From the NCBI GenBank assembly GCA_030638935.1, contig DAOWDR010000302.1, positions 1 through 15,136 on the forward strand: a stretch of 15,136 nt of DNA. Reading direction: 5' to 3'. Under the pieces are notes generated by a model that searched no databases, had not been told where the DNA came from, and worked only from the letters and a program-made list of their open reading frames with translations. This stretch comes from Desulfobacteraceae bacterium (GTDB taxonomy: Bacteria; Desulfobacterota; Desulfobacteria; Desulfobacterales; Desulfobacteraceae). Position numbers and translations under genes: made by a program. Below are positions 5,547-12,822 of the stretch, piece by piece (positions within the stretch are counted from its first letter, which is position 1; each line of letters opens with the position of its first letter).

Positions 5547-8363
5547 TCAGTTTTTTAATTCATGGGCGTTGAACACAATGTCAGGGCGGCCGGTTAGGCT
5601 GGCATAAAAAGTTCTTCCCATGAAAATTGTATCCCCTCCTGTGGTGGCCGGGAGCTGGTCATGGGTTTTAAGTTTAACGGTCCGGCAGCTGGTTCCTGCA
5701 GCCCTTGCCCGTTCCCGGACCATTCTAACAAGTTCTTTTCTGGCAAAAGAATCGGCATCATTAAAGTCATTAAATTGGCGGGTTCCGGCAATCCCTTCCA
5801 CTCTGAATCCCCCCTGGTTACCTGGTATGATCCTCAATTGTTTTTTGATGGTAACATTGCTGGTGATGGCACCGATGGCATTGGCCACATCTGCATCATC
5901 GGGCAGGATGGCCTGGCCGCCCAGGGGTTTTACAGCCTTGGGAAGAAAATATTTAATGGGCGCACCAATGCCGATAACAGGACGTTTAAGGGTTATGGAA
6001 ACCCCGTAATGGGGATTATCCCGGCTGATAAGATTGTTTATCAGAACTTTGCATACAGGGCAATTGTGGAGGGCTTCCGGGTCTACCTCTTCATCCAACT
6101 GTCTTTTCAACAGTTCAAGGGTTAGTTGGTTGATCCCCATGTCTAACAGAGTTTGGGTTAATTCAGGCATGGGTTTGTTCGCCAGAAAGGAAAACATGCC
6201 GCAGTATTCTTTAGCTGCATTTGTATCCCATTTAACAAATTGTCCTGTGATGTGCAAAAGGTCCGTCAGTGTGAGCCCGCATCGCTGGAGAATAAAATTT
6301 TCCTCCAGGCGCTCCAGGGGCAGGCTGCTGTCGGACAGAACATTGGTCTTTTGAACCAGTTCAGCAATGGAATGGGGCCTTGTTTTTAAGAGAACGACAA
6401 CTTTTTCTTCCAGGGGGGTTAATGCAAGTTTTTTTACGGAACCTGTCAGTGCCAGAATCTGCATCTTCCGGGTGGATGCGGCATGATGTTTCAGGTTCTG
6501 GTCTAAAAATTTAATTGCCTTTTTTGTTCCTGAATGCATTTGTCCAAGCCAGGCAATGGGTGCCACTCTTTTTGGGCCGATGAGAAATTGTCCTTTTTCA
6601 AAGGATATCAGGCTGTCCCCGCCAAGGCCTGCGGTTCTGATTTCAAGGGCCTGAACATGGGTTCTGTAGCCCCCGACATTTGACCCCTGCTCATTGAGAC
6701 GGACCTGGCTGTTTTCGAGAGCTGCCGTATCCGTGGTTGTTCCTCCCATGTCCACAACCAGTGCATCGGCAATTCCGGTCAGATGCCTGGCCCCTGCCAC
6801 GCTGGCGGCAGGCCCTGACAGGATGGTTTCAACCGGCCGTTGTTTGGCCATGGTTGAGCTCATCAATGTCCCGTCTCCTTTTACCACCACTATGGGAGCA
6901 TGGATACCCAGGGCGGCCATGACCTTTTCAAGGTCGAAAAGCAAGCCTGTCAATCGCGGGATAATCCTTGCGTTGAGCATGGCTGTTACAGCCCGGGTCT
7001 GAAAATTTAAGGAATCAGACAATTCATGACCGCAGGTCACAAAGAGGCCTGTGTGTTCATGGATAATGTTTTTGACCTGGATTTCATGGGCAGGATTGAT
7101 GGACCCTGCATATCCGGATACTGCAAAGGCTGTCACGCTATGGTTTTCAACCATTTGTGAAGCTTGCCTCCGTATTTCGTCGGGATCGATGGGGATGATC
7201 TGCTTGCCCGTGATTTCCAGTTGTCCTTTAATAATTGATTTTGGGTGGTGGGAAATGTTTTTGTCAATATCAAGGCCATAGGGCGGCATGAGAATCATCC
7301 CGACTTTTTGTCCTTCATTTTCAACAATGGCATTGGTTGCAAGGGTTGTGGACAAGGAGACAAGTTCCACCTGGAGCAGTTTTTTTAGATCCAGCTTTTT
7401 TAAGGCCTTGTTGATGCCAATGGTAAAATCCCATTTTGTGGTCAAAGATTTGCTCTTGAACAGGGTTGCATTTTTTTCAAGATCATAAATTACGGCATCG
7501 GTGTATGTGCCGCCGGCATCAATACCCAAGCCTATTTTTACCCTGGACGACCCGGGAATGGGTTGGTCTTCAATCTCCACGGGGCAAGAGGAGTCCATTA
7601 TCGGGGTGGCCGGTGTAAGGAAGGGGTGGGCGGACAGGGTGGAGTGGATGGCATCAAATCCAATGACGTGGTCAGGTGGTACAAATAAAATATCAGATGT
7701 GGACCTGTCGGCTGTGATCATTTTTTTGATCAGGGCCTGGCTTCCTTTTATTTTATCGTATTTCCAATTATATTCTTCGGCCATCTCCATGGCAAATTTT
7801 TCATATTTGGAAGATTGCTTTGCCCCGGTTTCAATAAAGGCCGCCCTCTGATAGTTTTTCTGCCATGAATTGAGGAAATCAAAGGTCTTCTCGGCCGCCT
7901 CTTTGCCGTATTCGTCAACAAGATCATTGAAATTCAGCTTTTGTTCGCCAAAATTTGCCCATTGCTTTCTCTGGGAAACGGGGTCTGTTTTTTCTTCACA
8001 CCATCCTGCTGAAAGATAATAGGTTCCCGGGTATTTTTTAAACTGTTTTTTGTAGGCCTGGTCTCCCCCCAGGAACATGGCAATACAGTCATGCACCTTG
8101 GGAATGGTCAAAGGAATGTTCCTGGCCTGAACCCCGATGGTTCCCTTGCCGCAGATGCCGTAGCCAATGATAATCCGGTCATACAGGTTTGAGGATGATA
8201 CTTCATCAATGGCAGCCTGCAGTTTTTCCTTGAGCAGTTTGGGGCTGTTGTGGAGACCTGCTTCCAGAAATTTATAGTTGATATCCAGTCCCAGTTTTTT
8301 GGCGCTGTGTTTCATATCAACGGCCAGAACCGCACAGGCAATTACACATGGTTTTTTTGTCAT
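5547..8363 (-). CDS. DUF1638 - hydantoinase A/oxoprolinase-like ATPase fusion protein
   Basis: A 938-aa fusion. Residues 1 to about 240 match DUF1638, a domain of unknown function that occurs beside corrinoid methyltransferase genes: GYGICGKGTIG at 67-77, VHDC at 90-93, and PGTYYLSAGW at 112-121. Residues about 275-900 match the HyuA/oxoprolinase ATPase family: phosphate-1 loop GIDAGGTYTDA at 280-290, SGPAASVAGAR at 516-526, phosphate-2 loop VVDMGGTTTDTA at 536-547, and adenosine-type loop GIGAPIKYFLPKA at 798-810. Between them (about 640-715) lies a winged-helix-like stretch, followed by a CPVC pair at 768-771. HyuA proteins use ATP to open hydantoin or oxoproline rings and usually need a HyuB partner, which is absent. 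Either a ring-opening enzyme or an ATP-driven corrinoid-protein activator fits; the latter is my inference from DUF1638 and the MttB gene. Last gene of the operon; its ATG overlaps the upstream stop (ATGA), with GGGAG upstream. Confidence 0.88.
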   Translation of the reverse strand: MTKKPCVIACAVLAVDMKHSAKKLGLDINYKFLEAGLHNSPKLLKEKLQAAIDEVSSSNLYDRIIIGYGICGKGTIGVQARNIPLTIPKVHDCIAMFLGGDQAYKKQFKKYPGTYYLSAGWCEEKTDPVSQRKQWANFGEQKLNFNDLVDEYGKEAAEKTFDFLNSWQKNYQRAAFIETGAKQSSKYEKFAMEMAEEYNWKYDKIKGSQALIKKMITADRSTSDILFVPPDHVIGFDAIHSTLSAHPFLTPATPIMDSSCPVEIEDQPIPGSSRVKIGLGIDAGGTYTDAVIYDLEKNATLFKSKSLTTKWDFTIGINKALKKLDLKKLLQVELVSLSTTLATNAIVENEGQKVGMILMPPYGLDIDKNISHHPKSIIKGQLEITGKQIIPIDPDEIRRQASQMVENHSVTAFAVSGYAGSINPAHEIQVKNIIHEHTGLFVTCGHELSDSLNFQTRAVTAMLNARIIPRLTGLLFDLEKVMAALGIHAPIVVVKGDGTLMSSTMAKQRPVETILSGPAASVAGARHLTGIADALVVDMGGTTTDTAALENSQVRLNEQGSNVGGYRTHVQALEIRTAGLGGDSLISFEKGQFLIGPKRVAPIAWLGQMHSGTKKAIKFLDQNLKHHAASTRKMQILALTGSVKKLALTPLEEKVVVLLKTRPHSIAELVQKTNVLSDSSLPLERLEENFILQRCGLTLTDLLHITGQFVKWDTNAAKEYCGMFSFLANKPMPELTQTLLDMGINQLTLELLKRQLDEEVDPEALHNCPVCKVLINNLISRDNPHYGVSITLKRPVIGIGAPIKYFLPKAVKPLGGQAILPDDADVANAIGAITSNVTIKKQLRIIPGNQGGFRVEGIAGTRQFNDFNDADSFARKELVRMVRERARAAGTSCRTVKLKTHDQLPATTGGDTIFMGRTFYASLTGRPDIVFNAHELKN

Positions 8364-9565
8364 TTTAAAAAAGTGTCTCCCTTTTCAAAATCCCCCTCTT
8401 TAAACCTGCTGTAGCGCAGGGGATTGTCTTTATCATCCATTTTTCCCGTTGCAATATCCGCCACCCGCTTGCCGGCCCCGGGGGCCATCATGACACCGCA
8501 CCAATACCCGCAGTTTAAGTGCAATCCTTTTACTTCATCACATGGACCTATAACAGGTTTGTCATCCGGGGTATACACATAAAAACCCGCTGAAACATCA
8601 ATGTCGTCTGCCTTTAACTCTTCGGCAATATTTTCAAAGAACGGGTTTAGCCGGGATGCCCTGTGGATGGATTCTGCTGCAAAATCCCAGTCAGTTGCCG
8701 GTTCATCGGAAGGAGCGGTTTCCCGTTCCTCCGGATCTACCCAGGCACACAGGACTCCGCCTGCTTCCGGCCGCCAATAGCCGTGGTTGTTTAAATCCAC
8801 GGTAAAGGGTGCATTGGATGGCACATTTTTGCTGGATGTTTTGATAAAGGCCTTTTGTCGCCGAACAGTACTGAAGGGCAGGTCAATCCCTGCCATTTTC
8901 CCGATAATTTTTGCATAGGGGCCGGCACAATTTACCACCATCCTGGTATGAATGGTTCCCTTGTCTGTTTCAACGCCGCAGATTCCGTCTCCATCAGTAT
9001 TAAGGCCTGTTACCAGGGTCCTGATAAAAAACCGGGCATTCTTTGATCCCTTGGCAAACCCATAGGTGGTTTCATGGGTGGATATCCATCCGTCCCTGTT
9101 GTTAAAGCTCGCAGCAAGGGCCCCCGGTGCAAGAAAGGGAAAACGTTTATGAAGGTCATCCCCTGTAATAAGTTCTGATCCGGGCACACCCAGGAGGTCA
9201 TATTGTTTAATAGCCCGTTCAAGATCCGGCACAGTTTCCGGGTCATCGGTTACAAACAAATATCCTTTCTGGGTAATTCCAATGTCAATATCGCTCAACC
9301 CCACGATATTCTTGAAATTTTCAAACATTTCCACACTGGGAAGGGCGAGGTCAGCCATGGCTTTTTCAGTAAACTGAGTTCGAAAACATTCTGCACTGGC
9401 TGCTGTGGTCAAACTGGAAAGACCATCCCTTTTTTCAACAAGGATGACTCTAAGCCCTGCCTTTGACAGCCAGAATGCGGTTGCAGCCCCTACTATACCG
9501 CCGCCGATGACAACGGCATCGGCTGTTTCTTTATTAAAAGCTTGAGGAACAATGATTTGGCTCAT
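8360..9565 (-). CDS. FAD-dependent oxidoreductase, D-amino-acid/sarcosine oxidase (DAO) family
   Basis: A 401-aa soluble flavoenzyme of the DAO superfamily, which includes sarcosine, dimethylglycine and D-amino-acid dehydrogenases. It has the Rossmann dinucleotide motif VVIGGGIVGAATA at 18-30 ending in VEK (43-45), the FAD-contact segment VNCAGPYA at 211-218, and the C-terminal signature from YTPDDKPVIGP (331-341) to CGYWCGVMMAPGAGK (352-366). The length suits a single-domain SoxB/DadA-type subunit. No folate-binding GcvT domain is attached, unlike dimethylglycine dehydrogenase. It begins 1 nt after the AOR stop with AAGGAG upstream, and its stop overlaps the next start. Beside an MttB-family methyltransferase it most likely oxidises an N-methyl or secondary amino acid released by demethylation. 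The acceptor in an anaerobe would be ferredoxin, a quinone or an electron-transfer flavoprotein rather than oxygen. Substrate not determinable. Confidence 0.9.
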   Translation of the reverse strand: MSQIIVPQAFNKETADAVVIGGGIVGAATAFWLSKAGLRVILVEKRDGLSSLTTAASAECFRTQFTEKAMADLALPSVEMFENFKNIVGLSDIDIGITQKGYLFVTDDPETVPDLERAIKQYDLLGVPGSELITGDDLHKRFPFLAPGALAASFNNRDGWISTHETTYGFAKGSKNARFFIRTLVTGLNTDGDGICGVETDKGTIHTRMVVNCAGPYAKIIGKMAGIDLPFSTVRRQKAFIKTSSKNVPSNAPFTVDLNNHGYWRPEAGGVLCAWVDPEERETAPSDEPATDWDFAAESIHRASRLNPFFENIAEELKADDIDVSAGFYVYTPDDKPVIGPCDEVKGLHLNCGYWCGVMMAPGAGKRVADIATGKMDDKDNPLRYSRFKEGDFEKGDTFLK

Positions 9566-9566
9566 T

Positions 9567-11486
9567 TTAATTCTCCTTTTTTTCCCCTAAATGATTCAGG
9601 CCGACACGCTCAAGGGTTTTGTCTGTCGGAATGCCGTTTTTATCCCATCCCCTTGCATCATAATAGGCATCTAAAAGTTCGTCCAGTTCTTTAATGCTGA
9701 TGCAATGTCCTTTATTGGGTCCGCTGGGGCAGGGTTCCTCATAAAATCTTGCAGGCGGATAGTCTGCTTTTCGTCCAAAATTTTTGATTTCCCTTGCCGA
9801 AATCATCCGTGTCAGGGTCCATATTTTTTCAGATATTTTGAGCAGTTCATCCCAGGTCATTTTTTTCCCGGTGATAACAGAATAAAGATCTGTATAATTT
9901 TCAACTTCAAAGCCCAGCTCCATCATCTGGAGCCTGCAGCAACCAAGAAGGTCAAAGGCCGGCCGGGTGTGCTGGGAATCAATGACAAAGGATGCCGAAT
10001 CCTTCCCTGAAACAACGGCCTTGGCTCTTTTTTCATCGGCAGCCCCGGCAGTTATCAGATCGTGAACATTGGTGGCAGCCCCCACCACATCATGACCCAG
10101 AACCCAGGCCCTGTTGTGGTGTGCACCGATATCCGCAGTCATATAGGCCAGCATCATGGAGGGTGCATTCCGGCATTCATATCCGGTCCATTCAAGGCCC
10201 TTGACATGGATGGCAAAGGATTGGGACCCCTGTTTTATGGTTTCAGATGCTGTTTTAACCCCATTGGCCAGCAAATCCCCAAGATCATTTTGTCTTAGGC
10301 TCATAAGGTTCAGCAGATATACAATGGATTCAAGGTCGCCAAATTTTATTTCTTTTCCAATCTGGTCTTGGGTAATCAAATTTTTTTCAAAGCATTCAAT
10401 GGCAAAGGCTGCAACCGAAGCTCCTGAAATGGTATCAATACCCAGTTCATCACATAGATAATTTGCATAGGCAACCTCCTCAATGGTTTTAAGCATGCAG
10501 CTTCCGCCAAAAAGAGAGATGGTTTCAAATTCCGGACCTTCCATGTAAGCCGACCCAAGTGCTGTTTTGGTATGGCCGTATTTGCCGCAGGGGGTGGGGC
10601 AGCAATAACATCCCTTGTCCGTGATTTTCAACCGTTCCAATACTTTTTTCCCGTTAATCATATGGCTGTGGTCGATGTGGGAGGTTTGGAAGTTTTTTGC
10701 AGGAAAGGCCCCGACTTCGTTGACCCAGTCTGTAATACCGGCGGTTCCTTCCGGGGTCCATCCCTTGAATCCGGGTTTTTGGGCAACTGCTTTAAAGGCC
10801 TCTTTTCCCCGGGCAAAGGCTAATTCAACATCCTTTACAGGAATGCTGCCCGTGCCTTTGACCACAATGGCCTTAATATTTTTGGAGCCAAGAACAGCCC
10901 CTATACCTGTTCTTCCTGCCTGGCGCCCGAAATCGTGGGAGATGCAGGCAAATTTCACAAGTTTTTCTCCGGCAGGTCCGATGGTCAATATCTGAAAATC
11001 TTCTCCCAGATCCTTTTTCATCATCTCTTCACAGGTAAGGGACCCCTTGCCCCAATAACTTTGGGCAGACCTGATTTCAATGGTGTCATCTTCTATATAA
11101 AGATAGCTTGGCCCTTTGGCTTTTCCGGTGATGATTACCATATCAAAACCTGCATATTTCATGGCCGGTCCAAAATGCCCGCCCATGTTTGAATCTGCAT
11201 AACCGCCGGTTGCCGGGGATTTTGATCCAAAGTGGGTTTTGCCGCTGGCCGGAAGAAAATGGCCGGACAAAGGTCCTGAGGCAATGATAAAAAGGTTGTT
11301 TTTACCCAGGGGATCGGTATCGGGGGGCAGTTCATCATAGAGTATTTTTGCTACAAATCCCCTGCCGCCGATGAACTCGTCACACATTTTTTCAGACAGG
11401 GGTTCTTTTGAAATTTTTTCAGAGCCCAGATCAATCCGTAAAATTTTTCCTGCATATCCCTGCAAAGCATTTTTCGCCTTGGCCAT
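9567..11486 (-). CDS. aor: Aldehyde:ferredoxin oxidoreductase (tungsten pterin enzyme)
   Basis: Oxidises aldehydes to acids (or runs in reverse), passing electrons to ferredoxin through a tungsten-bispterin centre and one [4Fe-4S] cluster. At 639 aa it is full length or slightly longer than archaeal AOR. Seen: N-terminal GYAGKILRIDL at 10-20, FIGGRGFVAK at 38-47, ASGKTHFGSKSPATGGYADS at 80-99, and RTGIGAVLGSKNIKAIVVKG at 192-211. Cluster cysteines C293, C296 and C300 form CxxCxxxC, with the distal cysteine at C516 (or C517). GAHHNRAW at 454-461 includes the usual catalytic-region histidine, and the C-terminal end is GWDKNGIPT. The ferredoxin gene directly upstream overlaps it by one base (TAATG) and is the likely redox partner. 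GGGAGG precedes the ATG. The aldehyde is unknown; a product of demethylation or amine oxidation in this operon is the obvious inference. Confidence 0.96.
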   Translation of the reverse strand: MAKAKNALQGYAGKILRIDLGSEKISKEPLSEKMCDEFIGGRGFVAKILYDELPPDTDPLGKNNLFIIASGPLSGHFLPASGKTHFGSKSPATGGYADSNMGGHFGPAMKYAGFDMVIITGKAKGPSYLYIEDDTIEIRSAQSYWGKGSLTCEEMMKKDLGEDFQILTIGPAGEKLVKFACISHDFGRQAGRTGIGAVLGSKNIKAIVVKGTGSIPVKDVELAFARGKEAFKAVAQKPGFKGWTPEGTAGITDWVNEVGAFPAKNFQTSHIDHSHMINGKKVLERLKITDKGCYCCPTPCGKYGHTKTALGSAYMEGPEFETISLFGGSCMLKTIEEVAYANYLCDELGIDTISGASVAAFAIECFEKNLITQDQIGKEIKFGDLESIVYLLNLMSLRQNDLGDLLANGVKTASETIKQGSQSFAIHVKGLEWTGYECRNAPSMMLAYMTADIGAHHNRAWVLGHDVVGAATNVHDLITAGAADEKRAKAVVSGKDSASFVIDSQHTRPAFDLLGCCRLQMMELGFEVENYTDLYSVITGKKMTWDELLKISEKIWTLTRMISAREIKNFGRKADYPPARFYEEPCPSGPNKGHCISIKELDELLDAYYDARGWDKNGIPTDKTLERVGLNHLGEKKEN

Positions 11487-11896
11487 TAGTTTACCTCCCG
11501 GTCTTTTTCTTTTTCATCCACCATGGTGATTGCTTCCCTGGGGCAGACCCTGGCACATTCTCCGCAAAGAATGCATTTGGCCGGCATCTCATCTTCTTTT
11601 TTAATTATCATGACCGAATTGGGACATGCTGCCACGCATTCATGGCAGGCAATACACTCCTCCTCGTTGATGCGGTAAATGCCCTGGTCAAGCTGGATGG
11701 CCTCCACTGGGCAGGCCTCGGCACACAGGCCGCATTGATCGCAAAAGTGGATCTGGTAGTGCCCGGGTGCCGGAAAAAGTCCTTCGATCCTCAGCAATGC
11801 CTTGGCAGAGGTGACTTGTTTAAAATTTTCAATGCTGCAGGCAAGTTTGCAAACACCGCAGCCCGAGCATTTTTTGTAATCAAATATTAATTTCAT
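11486..11896 (-). CDS. Polyferredoxin, four [4Fe-4S] clusters (AOR electron-transfer subunit)
   Basis: A 136-aa iron-sulfur protein with four complete CxxCxxCxxxC motifs: C10/13/16/20, C52/55/58/62, C81/84/87/91 and C108/111/114/118. Sixteen cysteines fit four [4Fe-4S] clusters, as in HycB/CooF/AorA-type electron carriers. There is no signal peptide or TM segment, so it is cytoplasmic. The stop codon shares a base with the AOR start (TAATG), indicating coupled translation and a working pair. It likely takes electrons from AOR, and possibly from the FAD enzyme, to a downstream acceptor not encoded here. The ATG at 11896 has AGGA ten bases upstream and sits 27 nt after the TIM-barrel gene. The charged tail after residue 125 is short and variable. 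Confidence 0.95.
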   Translation of the reverse strand: MKLIFDYKKCSGCGVCKLACSIENFKQVTSAKALLRIEGLFPAPGHYQIHFCDQCGLCAEACPVEAIQLDQGIYRINEEECIACHECVAACPNSVMIIKKEDEMPAKCILCGECARVCPREAITMVDEKEKDREVN

Positions 11897-11923
11897 TTTG
11901 CAGGAATCCTATTTTTTCGGGAG

Positions 11924-12805
11924 TTATTTTCCTAGGTTTAAAACATTACGGCAGTATTGGATGCTTTTCACCACGGCATCCAACTCTTTTTTCCGGGCTA
12001 TATCAGGTCCGTCATTTCCGGCATCCCATTCCACTTCAATGTTGATACGGTTCATGGAAGAGGTTTCCTTGAAAATGGCAACGGCTTTTTTTAAATCTAT
12101 GTCCCCGTCACCGCAGGCAACACCTGTAAATTTGCAGCCAAACTGATCCCGTTCAATCCTGTGGTCGCAAAAATGGTTTGTAAAGGATCTGGGGGCAAGG
12201 GTCTGGATGGCTGTCATGGGGTCTTCCAGAACCATTACCGAATTTACCGTATCCACACAGGCACCCACAAGGGGGTGGTTGACCTCGTCGATCAGCCATA
12301 AAATTTCGCTGGCAAAGGACTCTGTATGGTTTTCAAATGCCAGCCTGACCCCGGTATCTTCCGCCATGGGCAAAGCTTTTTTCGTAAGCCCTGCAATATG
12401 GTTGAGCTGGGCCATGACCTCCGGGTGATGTCGGCTTGCACAAAGGGGGCGGGGACGGCGAAGATCCAGGCTGACTTTTCCTATATCTGATCCAAGGGTA
12501 TGGGCAATCCTTATACCCTCTTCCAGAGTGTGGGTTAAACGGGGATCAAATTCCTCGTCCAGGGAAAAATTGTATTCAAGGTAAAGGCCGTGATCTGCTG
12601 CCCCGTCCCTGACTTTTAAAAGCTGTGCTTTGTCCGTGGATTCACAGTCAACCGCCGTTATATGAAGACCGTCCAGTTTATTTTCAACGGCCCAGTCCAT
12701 GAGTTTGAAAATGTTCATCACCCGTGGCCAGGTGAGTGTATGTCCCCCCCAGTTCTGCCCCATGCCGTGCAAATGAAAGCTATATGTGTGCAAGCCTAGT
12801 AACAT
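11924..12805 (-). CDS. Sugar phosphate isomerase/epimerase-like TIM-barrel protein (AP endonuclease 2 family)
   Basis: A 293-aa xylose-isomerase-like TIM barrel. Family features: N-terminal LGLHTYSF (3-10), DGLHITAVD at 45-53, FENHTE at 157-162 with metal ligand E158, CVDTVNS at 183-189 with D185, NHFCDH at 210-215 with H211, and IEVEW at 256-260 near the last metal acid. Glu/Asp/His/Glu arranged this way bind a divalent metal in isomerases, epimerases and some dehydratases. The family is functionally broad, so the reaction cannot be read from sequence. In this operon it could isomerise or epimerise a polyol-like, carnitine-like or inositol-like part of the substrate. It starts 17 nt after the methyltransferase stop, with GGAG seven bases before the ATG at 12805. 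Soluble, with no signal peptide. Confidence 0.88.
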   Translation of the reverse strand: MLLGLHTYSFHLHGMGQNWGGHTLTWPRVMNIFKLMDWAVENKLDGLHITAVDCESTDKAQLLKVRDGAADHGLYLEYNFSLDEEFDPRLTHTLEEGIRIAHTLGSDIGKVSLDLRRPRPLCASRHHPEVMAQLNHIAGLTKKALPMAEDTGVRLAFENHTESFASEILWLIDEVNHPLVGACVDTVNSVMVLEDPMTAIQTLAPRSFTNHFCDHRIERDQFGCKFTGVACGDGDIDLKKAVAIFKETSSMNRINIEVEWDAGNDGPDIARKKELDAVVKSIQYCRNVLNLGK

Positions 12806-12822
12806 GTTTGTCTCCTGTTTGT

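Noticed and set aside
11408..11890. 160-aa plus-strand open frame
   Set aside because: Antisense shadow of the ferredoxin gene, which has all 16 cluster cysteines in frame.
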